Notes under the pieces: generated by a model | The model's database searches: none | Seen by the model: only the letters and a program-made list of their open reading frames with translations | Told to the model about the DNA's origin: nothing | Part shown: positions 44,652 through 54,011 of the stretch, one piece after another | Layout: each line of letters opens with the position of its first letter | Numbering within the stretch: the first letter of the stretch is position 1 | Position numbers and translations under genes: made by a program | From: Bin87 sp034423575 | Lineage (GTDB): Bacteria > Chloroflexota > Dehalococcoidia > Lucifugimonadales > UBA3495 | Direction of reading: 5' to 3' | Assembly (NCBI GenBank): GCA_034423575.1 | Contig: DAOUIF010000002.1 | Coordinates: 3,762-67,761 of the forward strand | Length of the DNA: 64,000 bases

Positions 44652-44729
44652 TGGGGCGAGCAACGGGATTCGAACCCGTGATCTCCTGTGCCACAGACAG
44701 GCGCCTTAGGCCACTTGGCTATGCTCGCC
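44652..44729 (-). tRNA. tRNA-His (anticodon GTG)
   Basis: The minus strand folds with acceptor GCGAGCA/TGCTCGC, anticodon stem CCTGT/ACAGG with loop CTGTGGC (anticodon GTG) and T arm ACGGG-TTCGAAT-CCCGT. An extra 5' G pairs with C73, the hallmark of tRNA-His, and CCA is encoded. Confidence 0.95.
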
Positions 44730-44811
44730 GTGATGCTACCGGCTGGCGCCGGAATGGGTTTCGAGGTTAGCATACATCATCAATTCGGACAATACACCGA
44801 ACCCCCCACAA

Positions 44812-44840
44812 TTGAACGGCGTCGGGGGATTGGATAAAAT
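44812..44840 (+). promoter_or_regulatory. Promoter of the peptide transporter operon
   Basis: TTGAAC (44812-44817) and TAAAAT (44835-44840) are 17 bases apart. The leader to the lipoprotein start is about 100 bases; I recognise no riboswitch in it. Confidence 0.6.
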
Positions 44841-44949
44841 CGCTGCGTGCAGAGCCGGTAATATCTCGGCAAACGACTTTGGGGCAAACTGATTCCGGTC
44901 AGTATCTCGTAATCCCCTTGATCCTGAGAACTGATCCGGAGGACTTATG

Positions 44950-46740
44950 ATGCGCAAGACGTTCAAAATACTGTTGATGGGGGCCATTTTGGCCGCACTG
45001 GTCGGTTTGCTGGCGTGCGGCGGCGGTGAGGAACCGCAGGCGGCCGCGCCCGAACCCACGGCGGCTCCCACCGCGACTTCCGTTCCGGACACGCAGGCCA
45101 CGGTGCCAAGTGAGGCTCCGACACCGACCGCGCAAGCAATGACGGCAGCCGGGGGAAGCCGCGCACCCTCGGCGGACCTGACTTTTGATGACCGGCCACC
45201 GCAGGGCGGAACCCTGGTGCGCCTGTTCGCCGATCCGCCGACGTTGGACCCTCACCTGGCAGGGGACGTTACATCCAGCGTGATCATCAACGAGATATTC
45301 AGTGGCCTGGTGACGCTGAGCCTGGACTACCAGCCGGTATTGGACTTGGCTGAACACCTGTCCATCAGCGAAGACGGGCTGGTCTACACGTTTGCCCTGC
45401 GAGAGAGCGCCAAATTTCACGACGGCAAACCGGTGACGGCCCACGATGTCAAGTGGTCCATAGAGCGCGCCGCCGACCCCGACACTCTTTCGCAAACGGC
45501 GGAGACCTACCTGGGAGATATCATCGGCGTCAAAGACAAACTATGCACCGTGGAGCAGGAAGCCGAGGGCGAATGCCAGCAAGCCGATGAGGTCCGTGGA
45601 GTGCGGGTGGTCGACGACCACACGGTAGAGTTCACCATAGACGCGCCAAAGTCCTATTTCCTGGCGAAACTGTCGTATCCCACGGCTTTCGTACTCGACC
45701 AGGATCAGGTTACGGAGGACGGATCCTGGCTGGAGCAGCCGAACGGCACCGGTCCTTTCAAACTCGCCACCTACGAAATTGGTGAATTGATCATTCTGCA
45801 GCGGAACGAGCTGTACCACCTGGGACCACCGCACATTGAGAGCGTGCATATGATCCTCAGCGGCGGCTCCGCGATGATCATGTACGAGAACGATGAGATT
45901 CACCTGACGGGAGTTGGCTTGGACGACCTGCCGCGGCTGCTGGACCCCAGTGACCCGTTGCATCCCGAACTGCACCGTTCACCGCAGGACTTTGACGTGT
46001 TCTACATCGGCCTGAACGTAGCGGAACCGCCTTTCGACGACCCCAAAGTGCGCCAGGCGTTGAACTACGCAATAGACCTGCAAAGCATCGCGGATAACGT
46101 CCTGGACGGCCGAGTGTCGCCGGCGACGGGGGTGATACCGCCGGGGTTCCCGTCTCACACCGAGAACCTGCGCAGCTACGAATACAACCCCGACCTGGCG
46201 CGGGAACTCATCCAGAGCTCAACCTACGCCGATGCGCTGGCCTCGGGCGATTTCCCACGGATCACGCTGACCATTTCCGGCAGCTTCGGAGCGGCTATTC
46301 CTACCTACCTCGAAGTCATTCTGGAACAATGGCGTCAGGAGCTTGGGATCGAGGTCGAGATCCAGCAGACGGAATGGGCAACGTTCCTGCAGGACGTGAA
46401 CGACAAGAAGTACCAGATGTTCTCTCTCGGCTGGATCGCGGACTATCCCGACCCACAGAACTTCCTGGATGTGCTGCTGCACTCTGAAAGCCAGAGCAAC
46501 CACACCAACTACGCCAATCCAGAGGTCGACCGGCTACTCGAGGAAGCCCGCACGGAACGAGACCGGGACCGGCGGTTCGAGCTGTACAACCAGGTCGAGC
46601 AGATGATTCTGGACGACGCGCCTTGGGTCTGGACGTGGTTCAGCGGGGAAGGCTACGCTCTGATCAAGCCGGAAGTTTCCGACTACTTCCTGTTGCAGAT
46701 GAGCATCCCCAAGTACCGGTACGTGTACTTCAACCAGTAG
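44950..46740 (+). CDS. Peptide ABC transporter substrate-binding lipoprotein (family 5)
   Basis: The 596-residue protein has a lipoprotein signal ending GLLAC (Cys23), a linker rich in Pro, Ala and Thr to about residue 75, and a family 5 solute-binding fold: GGTLVRLFADPPTLDPHLAG, FALRESAKFHDGKPVTAHDVKWSIERA (in part), VRQALNYAIDLQSIADNV and MFSLGWIADYPDPQNFLD. It binds peptides or related solutes outside the membrane. Two adjacent ATGs (44947, 44950) are possible; GGAGG is seven bases before the second, so that is used. Two permease genes follow, so this is a real transporter operon, unlike the orphan at 1919. Confidence 0.93.
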   Translation: MRKTFKILLMGAILAALVGLLACGGGEEPQAAAPEPTAAPTATSVPDTQATVPSEAPTPTAQAMTAAGGSRAPSADLTFDDRPPQGGTLVRLFADPPTLDPHLAGDVTSSVIINEIFSGLVTLSLDYQPVLDLAEHLSISEDGLVYTFALRESAKFHDGKPVTAHDVKWSIERAADPDTLSQTAETYLGDIIGVKDKLCTVEQEAEGECQQADEVRGVRVVDDHTVEFTIDAPKSYFLAKLSYPTAFVLDQDQVTEDGSWLEQPNGTGPFKLATYEIGELIILQRNELYHLGPPHIESVHMILSGGSAMIMYENDEIHLTGVGLDDLPRLLDPSDPLHPELHRSPQDFDVFYIGLNVAEPPFDDPKVRQALNYAIDLQSIADNVLDGRVSPATGVIPPGFPSHTENLRSYEYNPDLARELIQSSTYADALASGDFPRITLTISGSFGAAIPTYLEVILEQWRQELGIEVEIQQTEWATFLQDVNDKKYQMFSLGWIADYPDPQNFLDVLLHSESQSNHTNYANPEVDRLLEEARTERDRDRRFELYNQVEQMILDDAPWVWTWFSGEGYALIKPEVSDYFLLQMSIPKYRYVYFNQ

Positions 46741-46759
46741 GATCCTCGCGGATCACGGC

Positions 46760-46787
46760 GTAGGGGCGGATAGTCAATCGCCCCTGC
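46760..46787 (+). promoter_or_regulatory. Intercistronic hairpin after the binding-protein gene
   Basis: GTAGGGGCG (46760-46768) pairs with CGCCCCTGC (46779-46787), with one T-G wobble, over ten bases. No T-run follows and the permease gene starts 32 bases later. Such hairpins often keep the binding-protein mRNA more abundant than the permease mRNA; that role is inferred. Confidence 0.5.
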
Positions 46788-46818
46788 AATTTACGCCTCC
46801 AAGAACGGGCGGTTACGG

Positions 46819-47766
46819 ATGGGCACATACGCGGCGAGACGACTGATATGGTTGCCGTTCCTGTTGATCATCGTCACGTTCGTGACGTTCGCCCTGCTGC
46901 GCGTTGGACCTGGAGATCCCGTCCAGGTTTGGTTGGGCCAGCACCAGAACGACGAGGTGCGCGATCGACTGAGGGCGCAACTTGGACTGGATGACCCGCT
47001 GGTTGTTCAGTACGTTCGGTACATCGAGGGCGTGGTGACCCGCCTGGATTTCGGCGAGAGTTTTCAGTTCCGCGGCAAATCCGTCGGCGAACTCCTGGCG
47101 AAGCGCATTCCCGTTTCCCTGCAGCTGAACCTGGCGGCGATCATCATCACACTGGGGGTCGGCATACCCGTGGGCCTCTATGCCGCTCTTCGCCAGGGCA
47201 CGGGCGTCGACAACGTGGTCGTGGCGATAGCGCTGGCGTTCCAATCGCTGCCGGTGTTCATCACGGCTCCAGTCCTGCTCCTCGTGTTCGCTTTATACCT
47301 GGACGTCCTGCCCACCAGCGGTTGGGACGGGTTCTTTTCGCCGAAAATCGTGCTGCCGGCAACGGTGATGGGCGTGCCGGGCATCGCGATTGTGGTCCGC
47401 CTGGTCAGGGCCAGCGTGCTGGACGTCCTCGGGCAGGACTACATCCGCACCGCGCGAGCCAAGGGTTTGTCCGAGGCGATCGTTCGCTGGCGTCACATTC
47501 TGCGCAACGCAATGATCCCGGTGGTCACCAGCTTCGGGTTCACCATCGCGGGTCTGGCCGGCGGGACCTTCATCGTAGAAATTTACTTCGGCATACCGGG
47601 GGTGGGCTTCTTCACCATCAACTCACTTTTTGCCAGGGATTACCCAGTGATAATGGCGTTCGCCATCGTCTCCACCACCCTGTTCATGCTGGCCAATTTG
47701 ATCGTCGACCTGATGTACCCACTGCTGGACCCGAGGATCAGGCTGGGAGCGGGAAATGTTACCTGA
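46819..47766 (+). CDS. Peptide ABC transporter permease, DppB type
   Basis: The 315-residue inner-membrane protein has about six transmembrane helices, the first at 10-30 (LIWLPFLLIIVTFVTFALL). The N-terminal part GPGDPVQVWLGQ and the loop LGLDDPLVVQYVRYIEG are typical of DppB. The ATPase-contact EAA-like loop reads DYIRTARAKGLSEAIVRWRHILRNAMIPV (in part), near 210-240. It forms the channel with the DppC-type protein encoded next; the reading frames overlap by 11 bases, indicating coupled translation. No ATPase gene follows. Confidence 0.93.
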   Translation: MGTYAARRLIWLPFLLIIVTFVTFALLRVGPGDPVQVWLGQHQNDEVRDRLRAQLGLDDPLVVQYVRYIEGVVTRLDFGESFQFRGKSVGELLAKRIPVSLQLNLAAIIITLGVGIPVGLYAALRQGTGVDNVVVAIALAFQSLPVFITAPVLLLVFALYLDVLPTSGWDGFFSPKIVLPATVMGVPGIAIVVRLVRASVLDVLGQDYIRTARAKGLSEAIVRWRHILRNAMIPVVTSFGFTIAGLAGGTFIVEIYFGIPGVGFFTINSLFARDYPVIMAFAIVSTTLFMLANLIVDLMYPLLDPRIRLGAGNVT

Positions 47767-48817
47767 CCGGTCCGGTCCGCGGGCGCACGAACACGGTCAT
47801 ACGCAGCGCCGCGACGACGAGCTGCGGGGAATGGACTGGTCGGAGAACGACCTGGCCGTTGACCGGCGTCTGGAACTGGACGACGAACCGAGCCGGGGCC
47901 ACAGCTACTGGAGCCTGTCGGTACGCCGCCTCTTCAGGAAGAAGCTGGCGGTGGTGTGCCTTTCCATCATCCTGGTGATGTACGTGGGAGCGCTGCTTTC
48001 GCCGTTGATCACCCCCTACGAGTACACCGCCCAGGACCTGTCGCAGAGCCGGGCCAAACCCACTTTGGCCCATCCATTCGGGGCGGATCGCCTGGGGCGG
48101 GACATGATGACCCGGGTGATTTACGGGCTGCGAACCACGGTCATCATCACGATCATATCCCTGCTGGGCGGGACCCTGGTCCTGGGCATCGTCCTGGGTT
48201 TGCTCAGCGGATATATGGGCCGGTGGGTCGACTCGGTTATCATGCGCACCGGAGAGGTCACGTCATCGTTTCCAGACATCATTCTCATCCTTATATTCGT
48301 GGCGGCGCTCAAACCCAGACTTGTGGGTTTGGTACAGCAATTCGAAGACGCCACCGGCATCGATTGGATCCTGCGGCTGGGGATACTGGATTACGCGATC
48401 ATATCGTTCGCCCTGTCAATTTTCGGGTGGTTCGGAATGGCGAGGCTGGTCCGCGGCCAGGTACTCCAGGCGCGCGAGAGCCAGTACACCGAAGCGGCGC
48501 TGGTGGCCGGCGCTTCGACAGCGCGCATACTCCGCGCCCACGTGCTTCCGAATATCCTGAGCCCCCTGATCGTGTCTATATCCGCGGGGTTGGCCGGCGT
48601 AGCGGGGTCTGAGTTGGTGCTCAGCTGGATCGGGATCGGGGTTCAGCCGCCAGTTCCGAGTTTGGGACGGATGATGTTCGAAAACGGCAGTATCCAGGTT
48701 TTGCGAAATGAGCCTCACCTGCTACTGTTCCCCATCGGCACGGTGACGCTGCTGTTCTTCTGTTTCAACATCCTTGGCGACGCCGTGAACGATGCTTTCA
48801 ACCCCAGGGCGCGTTAA
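47756..48817 (+). CDS. Peptide ABC transporter permease, DppC type
   Basis: The 353-residue protein has an N-terminal cytoplasmic stretch of about 60 charged residues, longer than usual, then six or so membrane helices. HPFGADRLGRDMMTRVIYGLRTT and the loop ESQYTEAALVAGASTARILRAHVLPNIL (in part) are DppC hallmarks. It contains an extra segment (about 185-215, KPRLVGLVQQFEDATGIDW) between helices that standard DppC proteins often lack. It pairs with the DppB-type permease in the membrane. The operon ends here without dppD or dppF genes. Confidence 0.92.
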   Translation: MLPDRSGPRAHEHGHTQRRDDELRGMDWSENDLAVDRRLELDDEPSRGHSYWSLSVRRLFRKKLAVVCLSIILVMYVGALLSPLITPYEYTAQDLSQSRAKPTLAHPFGADRLGRDMMTRVIYGLRTTVIITIISLLGGTLVLGIVLGLLSGYMGRWVDSVIMRTGEVTSSFPDIILILIFVAALKPRLVGLVQQFEDATGIDWILRLGILDYAIISFALSIFGWFGMARLVRGQVLQARESQYTEAALVAGASTARILRAHVLPNILSPLIVSISAGLAGVAGSELVLSWIGIGVQPPVPSLGRMMFENGSIQVLRNEPHLLLFPIGTVTLLFFCFNILGDAVNDAFNPRAR

Positions 48818-49030
48818 TCTACCTGCGGGCTTGCGCTCGCAAGATGTTTCATAGTTCGGCATCGCGTATGGATCGTGCCAAACGCCCGACGCGGCAGCTG
48901 GGCTCTCAATGACAGTCGTTGGGGGTTGGACGTGGGGGGCAAATTGCTAATGCGCAACCCCTGTGCTAACGTTTATGATACCCATCGGCTTGCATAATCG
49001 ATCGGGCAGTTGGAAGCGAGGACAGGGGCG

Positions 49031-50827
49031 TTGAGCACGATATCCGGTGAACCTGCGGCGGCCGTCCCGGCCGGAGCCGTGGCTTGGCGACCGTGGGGTC
49101 GCGAGGCTTTCGAGTCCGCCCGGGACACCGACCGCCCGATTTTGCTTTCGATCAACGCGGTATGGTGCTATTGGTGCCACGAGATGGATTCCGGCGCCTA
49201 TTCGGATCCCCACGTCGTCGAATTCGTCAACACTCACTTTACTCCCGTCCGCGTCGATACCGATCACCGGCCCGACATCAACGCTCGTTATAACGTGGGA
49301 GGGTGGCCGACTACCTCGTTTCTGACGCCCCACGGCGGTTTCATGGCGGGTGCAACCTACCTGCCACCGGATCAATTCCTGGCCATGCTGGACGAAGTGC
49401 GTCGCGCATATTCGGAACGCAAACCCGAGTTATACGAGCAGGGCAACGATATCCTGCGCCAACGCCGGGAGCACGCCGGACGGGTATCCGCCGGCCGGGA
49501 ACCGGACTCCGGCGTGGTCGACGCCATCTCGCGCCGCGTGGCTGGAACCTATGATGCCGCAAACGGTGGATTTGGCCTGGAGCCAAAGTTCCCGTCTACA
49601 CCGATGCTGCGCCTGTTGCTGCACCGCTACCGTACCACCGGAGAGCCGTTCTTTCGCGTAATGCTCGAAAAAAGCCTGGACGGCATCATCGGCGGCGATT
49701 TGCGCGACCGTATCGAAGGCGGGTTTTTCCGGTTCACCACCGGCAGCGACTGGACCCAGGCTCAGTACGAAAAGATGGCCGAGGACAATATTGCCCTGGC
49801 CGAGGTCCTGATGGACGCCGGCATCGTTCTCCAACGAACCGACTACCTGGAGATCGCCGGCGAAACGGTCGACTACATCCGCGGCACTCTCTACGACCCG
49901 GTCGCCAAGGGAATTCGCGGCAGCCAGGGAGCCCATTCCGAGTACTACGCGAGATCCCGCGAACAGAGGGGTGAATCGCAGGCTCCGCCGGTGGACCCCT
50001 TCTGCTACACCCCGGTGACCGCCCAGGCGATTTCCCTGCTGCTCGGAGCCGCATGGAAACTGGGGCGGCCGAAGCTGTCACAGAAAGCGGTCGCCATGCT
50101 GGACCAGTTAGTGGACGCATCGGAGACTGGCCGATTGTCGCATGCCTACACTTCCACCGGCGCGCGTGTGCAGGACGAGGGTGACTTGCTAGTCGACTGG
50201 GCCAACGTCCTGCTGGTTGCGTTGGACGGATACGATGCCGTTCCCGGCGGGTCTGAACGGTACCTTGGCCTTGCGCAACGGGCCGCGCAGGCGTTGGTGG
50301 ACCGGTTCCTCGACGGCGCGCACGGCGGGTTCTGGGACGTGGAGTCGGGACAGGAACGGCTTGGCTACCTGCATGCTCGCGAAAAACCGCTGGCGGAAAA
50401 CACGCGCGCCGCAGTTGGCTTGATGCGATTGCACCACGCGACGCTGGATGACCGATACCGTCAGACGGCCCGTCACACCCTGAGCGCCTACGTGGACGCC
50501 AACCGTGACTACGGCGAACTCGCCGCGGACTATGCGGTGGCGGTGGACCGATACCTCCATCCGGTGGTGGAGGTCACGGTGGAAGGTTTTCCCGGAACCG
50601 CTGGCGTTGACGCCATGCTGGCCGCTGCCATGCAACTGCTCGATCCGCATCTGCTCATCAAGCTCTCCCCAGCTGCTTCGGAAGACGCGCTGGCCCAGGC
50701 TCATGTCTGCCTGGACACCGTTTGCTACCCGCCGGTTACCGATCCGGCGGAACTCGCGCTGGCGATAGCGGAAGGCGGCGCCATCACGGAAAGCCCGTTC
50801 CAGAACGTCCTCGACCTGCTGGCCTGA
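49031..50827 (+). CDS. DUF255 (YyaL-type) thioredoxin-like protein
   Basis: The 598-residue protein has an N-terminal thioredoxin-like domain with the CxxC in NAVWCYWCHEMD and RVDTDHRPDINARY, followed by an alpha/alpha barrel resembling glycosidases and epimerases (GGFGLEPKFPSTPMLRLLL, GGFFRFTTGSDW, EKMAEDNIALAEV). It belongs to the YyaL/spermatogenesis-associated protein 20 family, whose reaction is not established. The start chosen is TTG 49031, nine bases after GAGG; a TTG at 49010 is also in frame. No signal peptide is present. It is followed after 44 bases by aspS. Confidence 0.88.
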   Translation: MSTISGEPAAAVPAGAVAWRPWGREAFESARDTDRPILLSINAVWCYWCHEMDSGAYSDPHVVEFVNTHFTPVRVDTDHRPDINARYNVGGWPTTSFLTPHGGFMAGATYLPPDQFLAMLDEVRRAYSERKPELYEQGNDILRQRREHAGRVSAGREPDSGVVDAISRRVAGTYDAANGGFGLEPKFPSTPMLRLLLHRYRTTGEPFFRVMLEKSLDGIIGGDLRDRIEGGFFRFTTGSDWTQAQYEKMAEDNIALAEVLMDAGIVLQRTDYLEIAGETVDYIRGTLYDPVAKGIRGSQGAHSEYYARSREQRGESQAPPVDPFCYTPVTAQAISLLLGAAWKLGRPKLSQKAVAMLDQLVDASETGRLSHAYTSTGARVQDEGDLLVDWANVLLVALDGYDAVPGGSERYLGLAQRAAQALVDRFLDGAHGGFWDVESGQERLGYLHAREKPLAENTRAAVGLMRLHHATLDDRYRQTARHTLSAYVDANRDYGELAADYAVAVDRYLHPVVEVTVEGFPGTAGVDAMLAAAMQLLDPHLLIKLSPAASEDALAQAHVCLDTVCYPPVTDPAELALAIAEGGAITESPFQNVLDLLA

Positions 50828-50871
50828 ACCGGCCCGGCAAAGCATCACGAAATCCCCCAGGAGTTGACGCC

Positions 50872-52662
50872 CTGAAAACCCAAGACTGCGGTGCGTTGCG
50901 CGCCGCCCATGATGGCACTGCCACGACCCTTTCCGGCTGGGTGAGCCGGCGGCGAGACCACGGTGGCATCATATTCATCGACCTGAGAGACCGCTCCGGA
51001 TACGTGCAAGTGGTGCTCAATCCCGAGTATCTGACGGCTGATGATTACGAAATGGCCGAACGCCTGCGTTCCGAATGGTGCGTTGAAATCACAGGGACGG
51101 TCCGGCTGAGGCCCGAGGGTTCGGAAAATCCGGCGCTTCCCACCGGCGACGTGGAAGTGATGGTGGAAGGGTTGATGGTGTTGAACCAGTCACTCACGCC
51201 GCCGTTCTACATCACGGACGATGTGGATGCCGACGAGAGCCTGCGGTTGCGTTACCGCTACCTCGACCTGCGTCGGCCCAGGATGCAGGACAACCTGCGG
51301 CTGCGCCATAAGGCAGTCAAGTACATTCGGGACTACCTTGATGGCCACGGCTTCCTGGAGATCGAAACACCCATCCTGATCAAAAGCACGCCCGAGGGGG
51401 CCAGGGACTATCTCGTACCCAGTCGCACTCACCCGGGCAATTTCTACGCTCTGCCCCAGTCACCGCAGCAGTTGAAGCAGTTGTTGATGGTGAGTGGAGT
51501 GGAACGCTATTTCCAGATCGCCCGGTGCTTCCGCGACGAAGACCTGCGCGCCGACCGGCAACCAGAGTTCACCCAGCTTGACCTCGAGATGAGTTTCGTC
51601 GAGGAGGAAGACGTGCTGAATCTCATCGAAGGCCTGTATTCCGGTTTGGTGCGGGAGTTGACGCCGCAATTTAAGGTCAAGACGCCGTTCCAGCGCCTCT
51701 CCTACGACGATGCGATGACTCGGTATGGCAGCGACAAGCCGGACCTGCGCTACGGCCTGGAGATGGCCGACGTTAGCGACCTGGCGGCGGAGACTGAGTT
51801 CCGAGTCTTCCATGGCATCCTGGACCGCGGCGGAATCATCAAGGCAATGGCCGTGCCGGGCAAGGGCAGCCTCACCGGATCCGACATGCGCCGGATGGAA
51901 GAGACGGCGAAAGAGATTGGCGCGGCCGGCATGAGCCATATTAGGCTGACCGGCGAAGGGCCACTGGATACCCTGACCAATGACGATGCCCAGTTGTCTC
52001 CCGGCCTGCGTATGCCTGCCGAGTGGGTGCGACGGCTTGCCGAACGCGCTGGGGCCCACCGCGGCGACCTGGTGTTGCTGATGGCAGGCCCGGCGCGACT
52101 GGCCAACCAATGGCTGGCAGCGATGCGCAGCCATCTGGCGGCGCAGTTGGAATTGGCCGATCCGTCGACGCTGTCATTCGCCTTCGTCACTGATTTCCCG
52201 TTGTTCGAGTGGGACGACGACGCAAGACGCTGGGACTCGGCGCACCATCCGTTCACCGCGCCGGCGCCCGGGTGTGAAGGCATGCTGGACGGCGAGGATT
52301 TCGCGTCGATCCCGTCGCGAGCCTACGACTTGGTGTGCAACGGATCGGAATTAGCCAGCGGGAGCATCCGGATACATCGACGCGATCTCCAGGAAAAAGT
52401 ATTCAGCATCCTGGGTTACTCTGCTGAGCAGATCACGGAGCGGTTCGGGCACATACTCGAAGCGTTCGACTACGGCGCACCGCCTCACGGCGGCATCGCG
52501 CCCGGGATCGACCGCCTGGTGGCCATTCTGGCCGGCGCCGATTCCCTGCGCGAGGTGATCGCGTTTCCCAAGACCCAGAGCGGGTCGGACCTGCTGTTCG
52601 GCGCGCCCTCGGAAGTGGATGCCGGGCAGTTGCGCGACCTGTCAATACGAATCGTCGAATAG
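50872..52662 (+). CDS. aspS: Aspartyl-tRNA synthetase, apparent CTG start
   Basis: The 596-residue class II synthetase charges tRNA-Asp (or tRNA-Asn as well). The anticodon-binding domain has LSGWVSRRRDHGGIIFIDLRD; motif 2 is FRDEDLRADRQPEFTQLD; motif 3 is GIAPGIDRLVAIL; a GAD insert lies around 290-420, as in bacterial enzymes. Homologues begin with Met-Leu-Lys-Thr or similar directly before CGxLR. Here the matching codon is CTG at 50872, with AGGAG eight bases upstream and no in-frame ATG, GTG or TTG nearby, so CTG is the likely start. An ATG at 50722 lies inside the previous gene and would add 50 unrelated residues. Confidence 0.9.
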   Translation: MKTQDCGALRAAHDGTATTLSGWVSRRRDHGGIIFIDLRDRSGYVQVVLNPEYLTADDYEMAERLRSEWCVEITGTVRLRPEGSENPALPTGDVEVMVEGLMVLNQSLTPPFYITDDVDADESLRLRYRYLDLRRPRMQDNLRLRHKAVKYIRDYLDGHGFLEIETPILIKSTPEGARDYLVPSRTHPGNFYALPQSPQQLKQLLMVSGVERYFQIARCFRDEDLRADRQPEFTQLDLEMSFVEEEDVLNLIEGLYSGLVRELTPQFKVKTPFQRLSYDDAMTRYGSDKPDLRYGLEMADVSDLAAETEFRVFHGILDRGGIIKAMAVPGKGSLTGSDMRRMEETAKEIGAAGMSHIRLTGEGPLDTLTNDDAQLSPGLRMPAEWVRRLAERAGAHRGDLVLLMAGPARLANQWLAAMRSHLAAQLELADPSTLSFAFVTDFPLFEWDDDARRWDSAHHPFTAPAPGCEGMLDGEDFASIPSRAYDLVCNGSELASGSIRIHRRDLQEKVFSILGYSAEQITERFGHILEAFDYGAPPHGGIAPGIDRLVAILAGADSLREVIAFPKTQSGSDLLFGAPSEVDAGQLRDLSIRIVE

Positions 52663-52735
52663 CAACTGCGGGACCAGTCTCGAGCAGATCGATCCTGCGC
52701 CGCATTACTCTACCGTCCCAAAGGGAGGACAGACG

Positions 52736-53923
52736 ATGAGCGAGTTCAGCTACGAAGGACTCTTCGCCGAACGGGCGCCGATCACCACCCGCGGGGCGAA
52801 CCGGCACGCCCGGTATGACTTCGCGGTGGCCTACCCGGACCCGGACACGCTGCCCCTGACCGGCCTGGTCGAGGCCTTGAGCGTTGCGATGGAACGGGAA
52901 GGGCGAGATCTGGCCTACTATCCGGTGGCCTCCGGCTATCCACCGCTGCGCGAACTGGTGGCCGACAAGTTGCGCCGCGACCGGCAGATGGAGGTTACGG
53001 CTGACGACATTGTGCTCACTTCGGGTTCCGGTGAAGCCATCAACATGCTGATCCAGGCTATGACCGACCCGGGCGACGTGCTGCTGACCGAAGAGTACGT
53101 ATACCTGGGGACGATGCGCCAGATGCGCTTGTGGAGCGCGAACGTCGTAGGCGTCAAGTGTGACGACGACGGGATCATTCCGGAGGCGCTGGACGAAACC
53201 ATCCGCGCTCAGCACGCGGCGGGTCGCCGGGTCAAATTCCTCTACACCATACCCACCTTCCAGAACCCGTTGGGGTGGACCACCACCCTGGAACGGCGTC
53301 AGCGCATGTTGGAGGTGTGCCAGAGTCACGGCGTACCCATACTGGAGGACGACTGTTACGTAGACCTGCGGTTCGAGGGCGAGGATGTAACGTCGATCAG
53401 CAGCCTGGGAGACGGCGAGGGTGTCCTGTACGTGGGCTCAATGTCCAAGATCATCGCCCCGGGCGTGCGGATGGGGTACCTGGTGGCGCCGGAGGTAGTC
53501 AGGGAAAGGGCGCTGAGCTTCAAATCCGGCGGGGTGAACCAGTTCGCCGCGCTGGCCATCGAAGAGTACTTGCGAAACCACATGTACGACCACATCGACG
53601 AGGAAAACCAGGCGCTGCGGGCCAAGCGGGACGCGATGCTGGCGGCGCTGGGCGAGCACTTCGGCAACCGCGCCACCTGGTCCAAGCCAGAGGGTGGGCT
53701 GTATCTGTGGCTGACGATGCCCGAAGGCACCGACCTGGCTTCGTTCCAGGAACAGTCGTTCAACGAAGGCGTCGGATACTACAACGGGACGATGTTCTCA
53801 CCCGAGGGCAACGGCGCGAACATGGCGCGACTCTGCTTTGGCCATCCGACGGCGCAAACCGTGTCCGATGGTATCGCGGAACTGGCCGTGATATTTGAGC
53901 GCAACGGGATATTCGCCGGATGA
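52736..53923 (+). CDS. PLP-dependent aminotransferase, 2-aminoadipate-transaminase-like
   Basis: The 395-residue fold-type I enzyme has AYYPVASGYPPLRELVADKL, TSGSGEAINMLIQAM, PTFQNPLGWTTTLERRQRM, LEDDCYVDLRF, and the PLP lysine in VGSMSKIIAPGVRMGYL. It matches the LysN/MocR-type aminotransferase group, which includes 2-aminoadipate and valine/kynurenine transaminases; substrate is uncertain. No DNA-binding domain is attached, so it is not a MocR regulator. GGGAGG lies before ATG 52736. It is convergent with the FBP aldolase/phosphatase gene across a strong hairpin. Confidence 0.9.
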   Translation: MSEFSYEGLFAERAPITTRGANRHARYDFAVAYPDPDTLPLTGLVEALSVAMEREGRDLAYYPVASGYPPLRELVADKLRRDRQMEVTADDIVLTSGSGEAINMLIQAMTDPGDVLLTEEYVYLGTMRQMRLWSANVVGVKCDDDGIIPEALDETIRAQHAAGRRVKFLYTIPTFQNPLGWTTTLERRQRMLEVCQSHGVPILEDDCYVDLRFEGEDVTSISSLGDGEGVLYVGSMSKIIAPGVRMGYLVAPEVVRERALSFKSGGVNQFAALAIEEYLRNHMYDHIDEENQALRAKRDAMLAALGEHFGNRATWSKPEGGLYLWLTMPEGTDLASFQEQSFNEGVGYYNGTMFSPEGNGANMARLCFGHPTAQTVSDGIAELAVIFERNGIFAG

Positions 53924-53963
53924 CTCTGACCAACTTCCGGCACTGCCACTCGGTATTAACTAA

Positions 53964-53991
53964 TCAGGGGCGGGTTCTCACCCGCCCCTGA
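53964..53991. terminator. Hairpin terminator between convergent genes
   Basis: TCAGGGGCGGGT (53964-53975) and ACCCGCCCCTGA (53980-53991) form a perfect 12-base-pair stem with a TCTC loop, centred between two convergent stops. T-runs are poor on both sides, but the stem stability and position argue for a shared terminator. Confidence 0.65.
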
Positions 53992-54011
53992 ACATTGGCG
54001 ATGTTGGGAGG

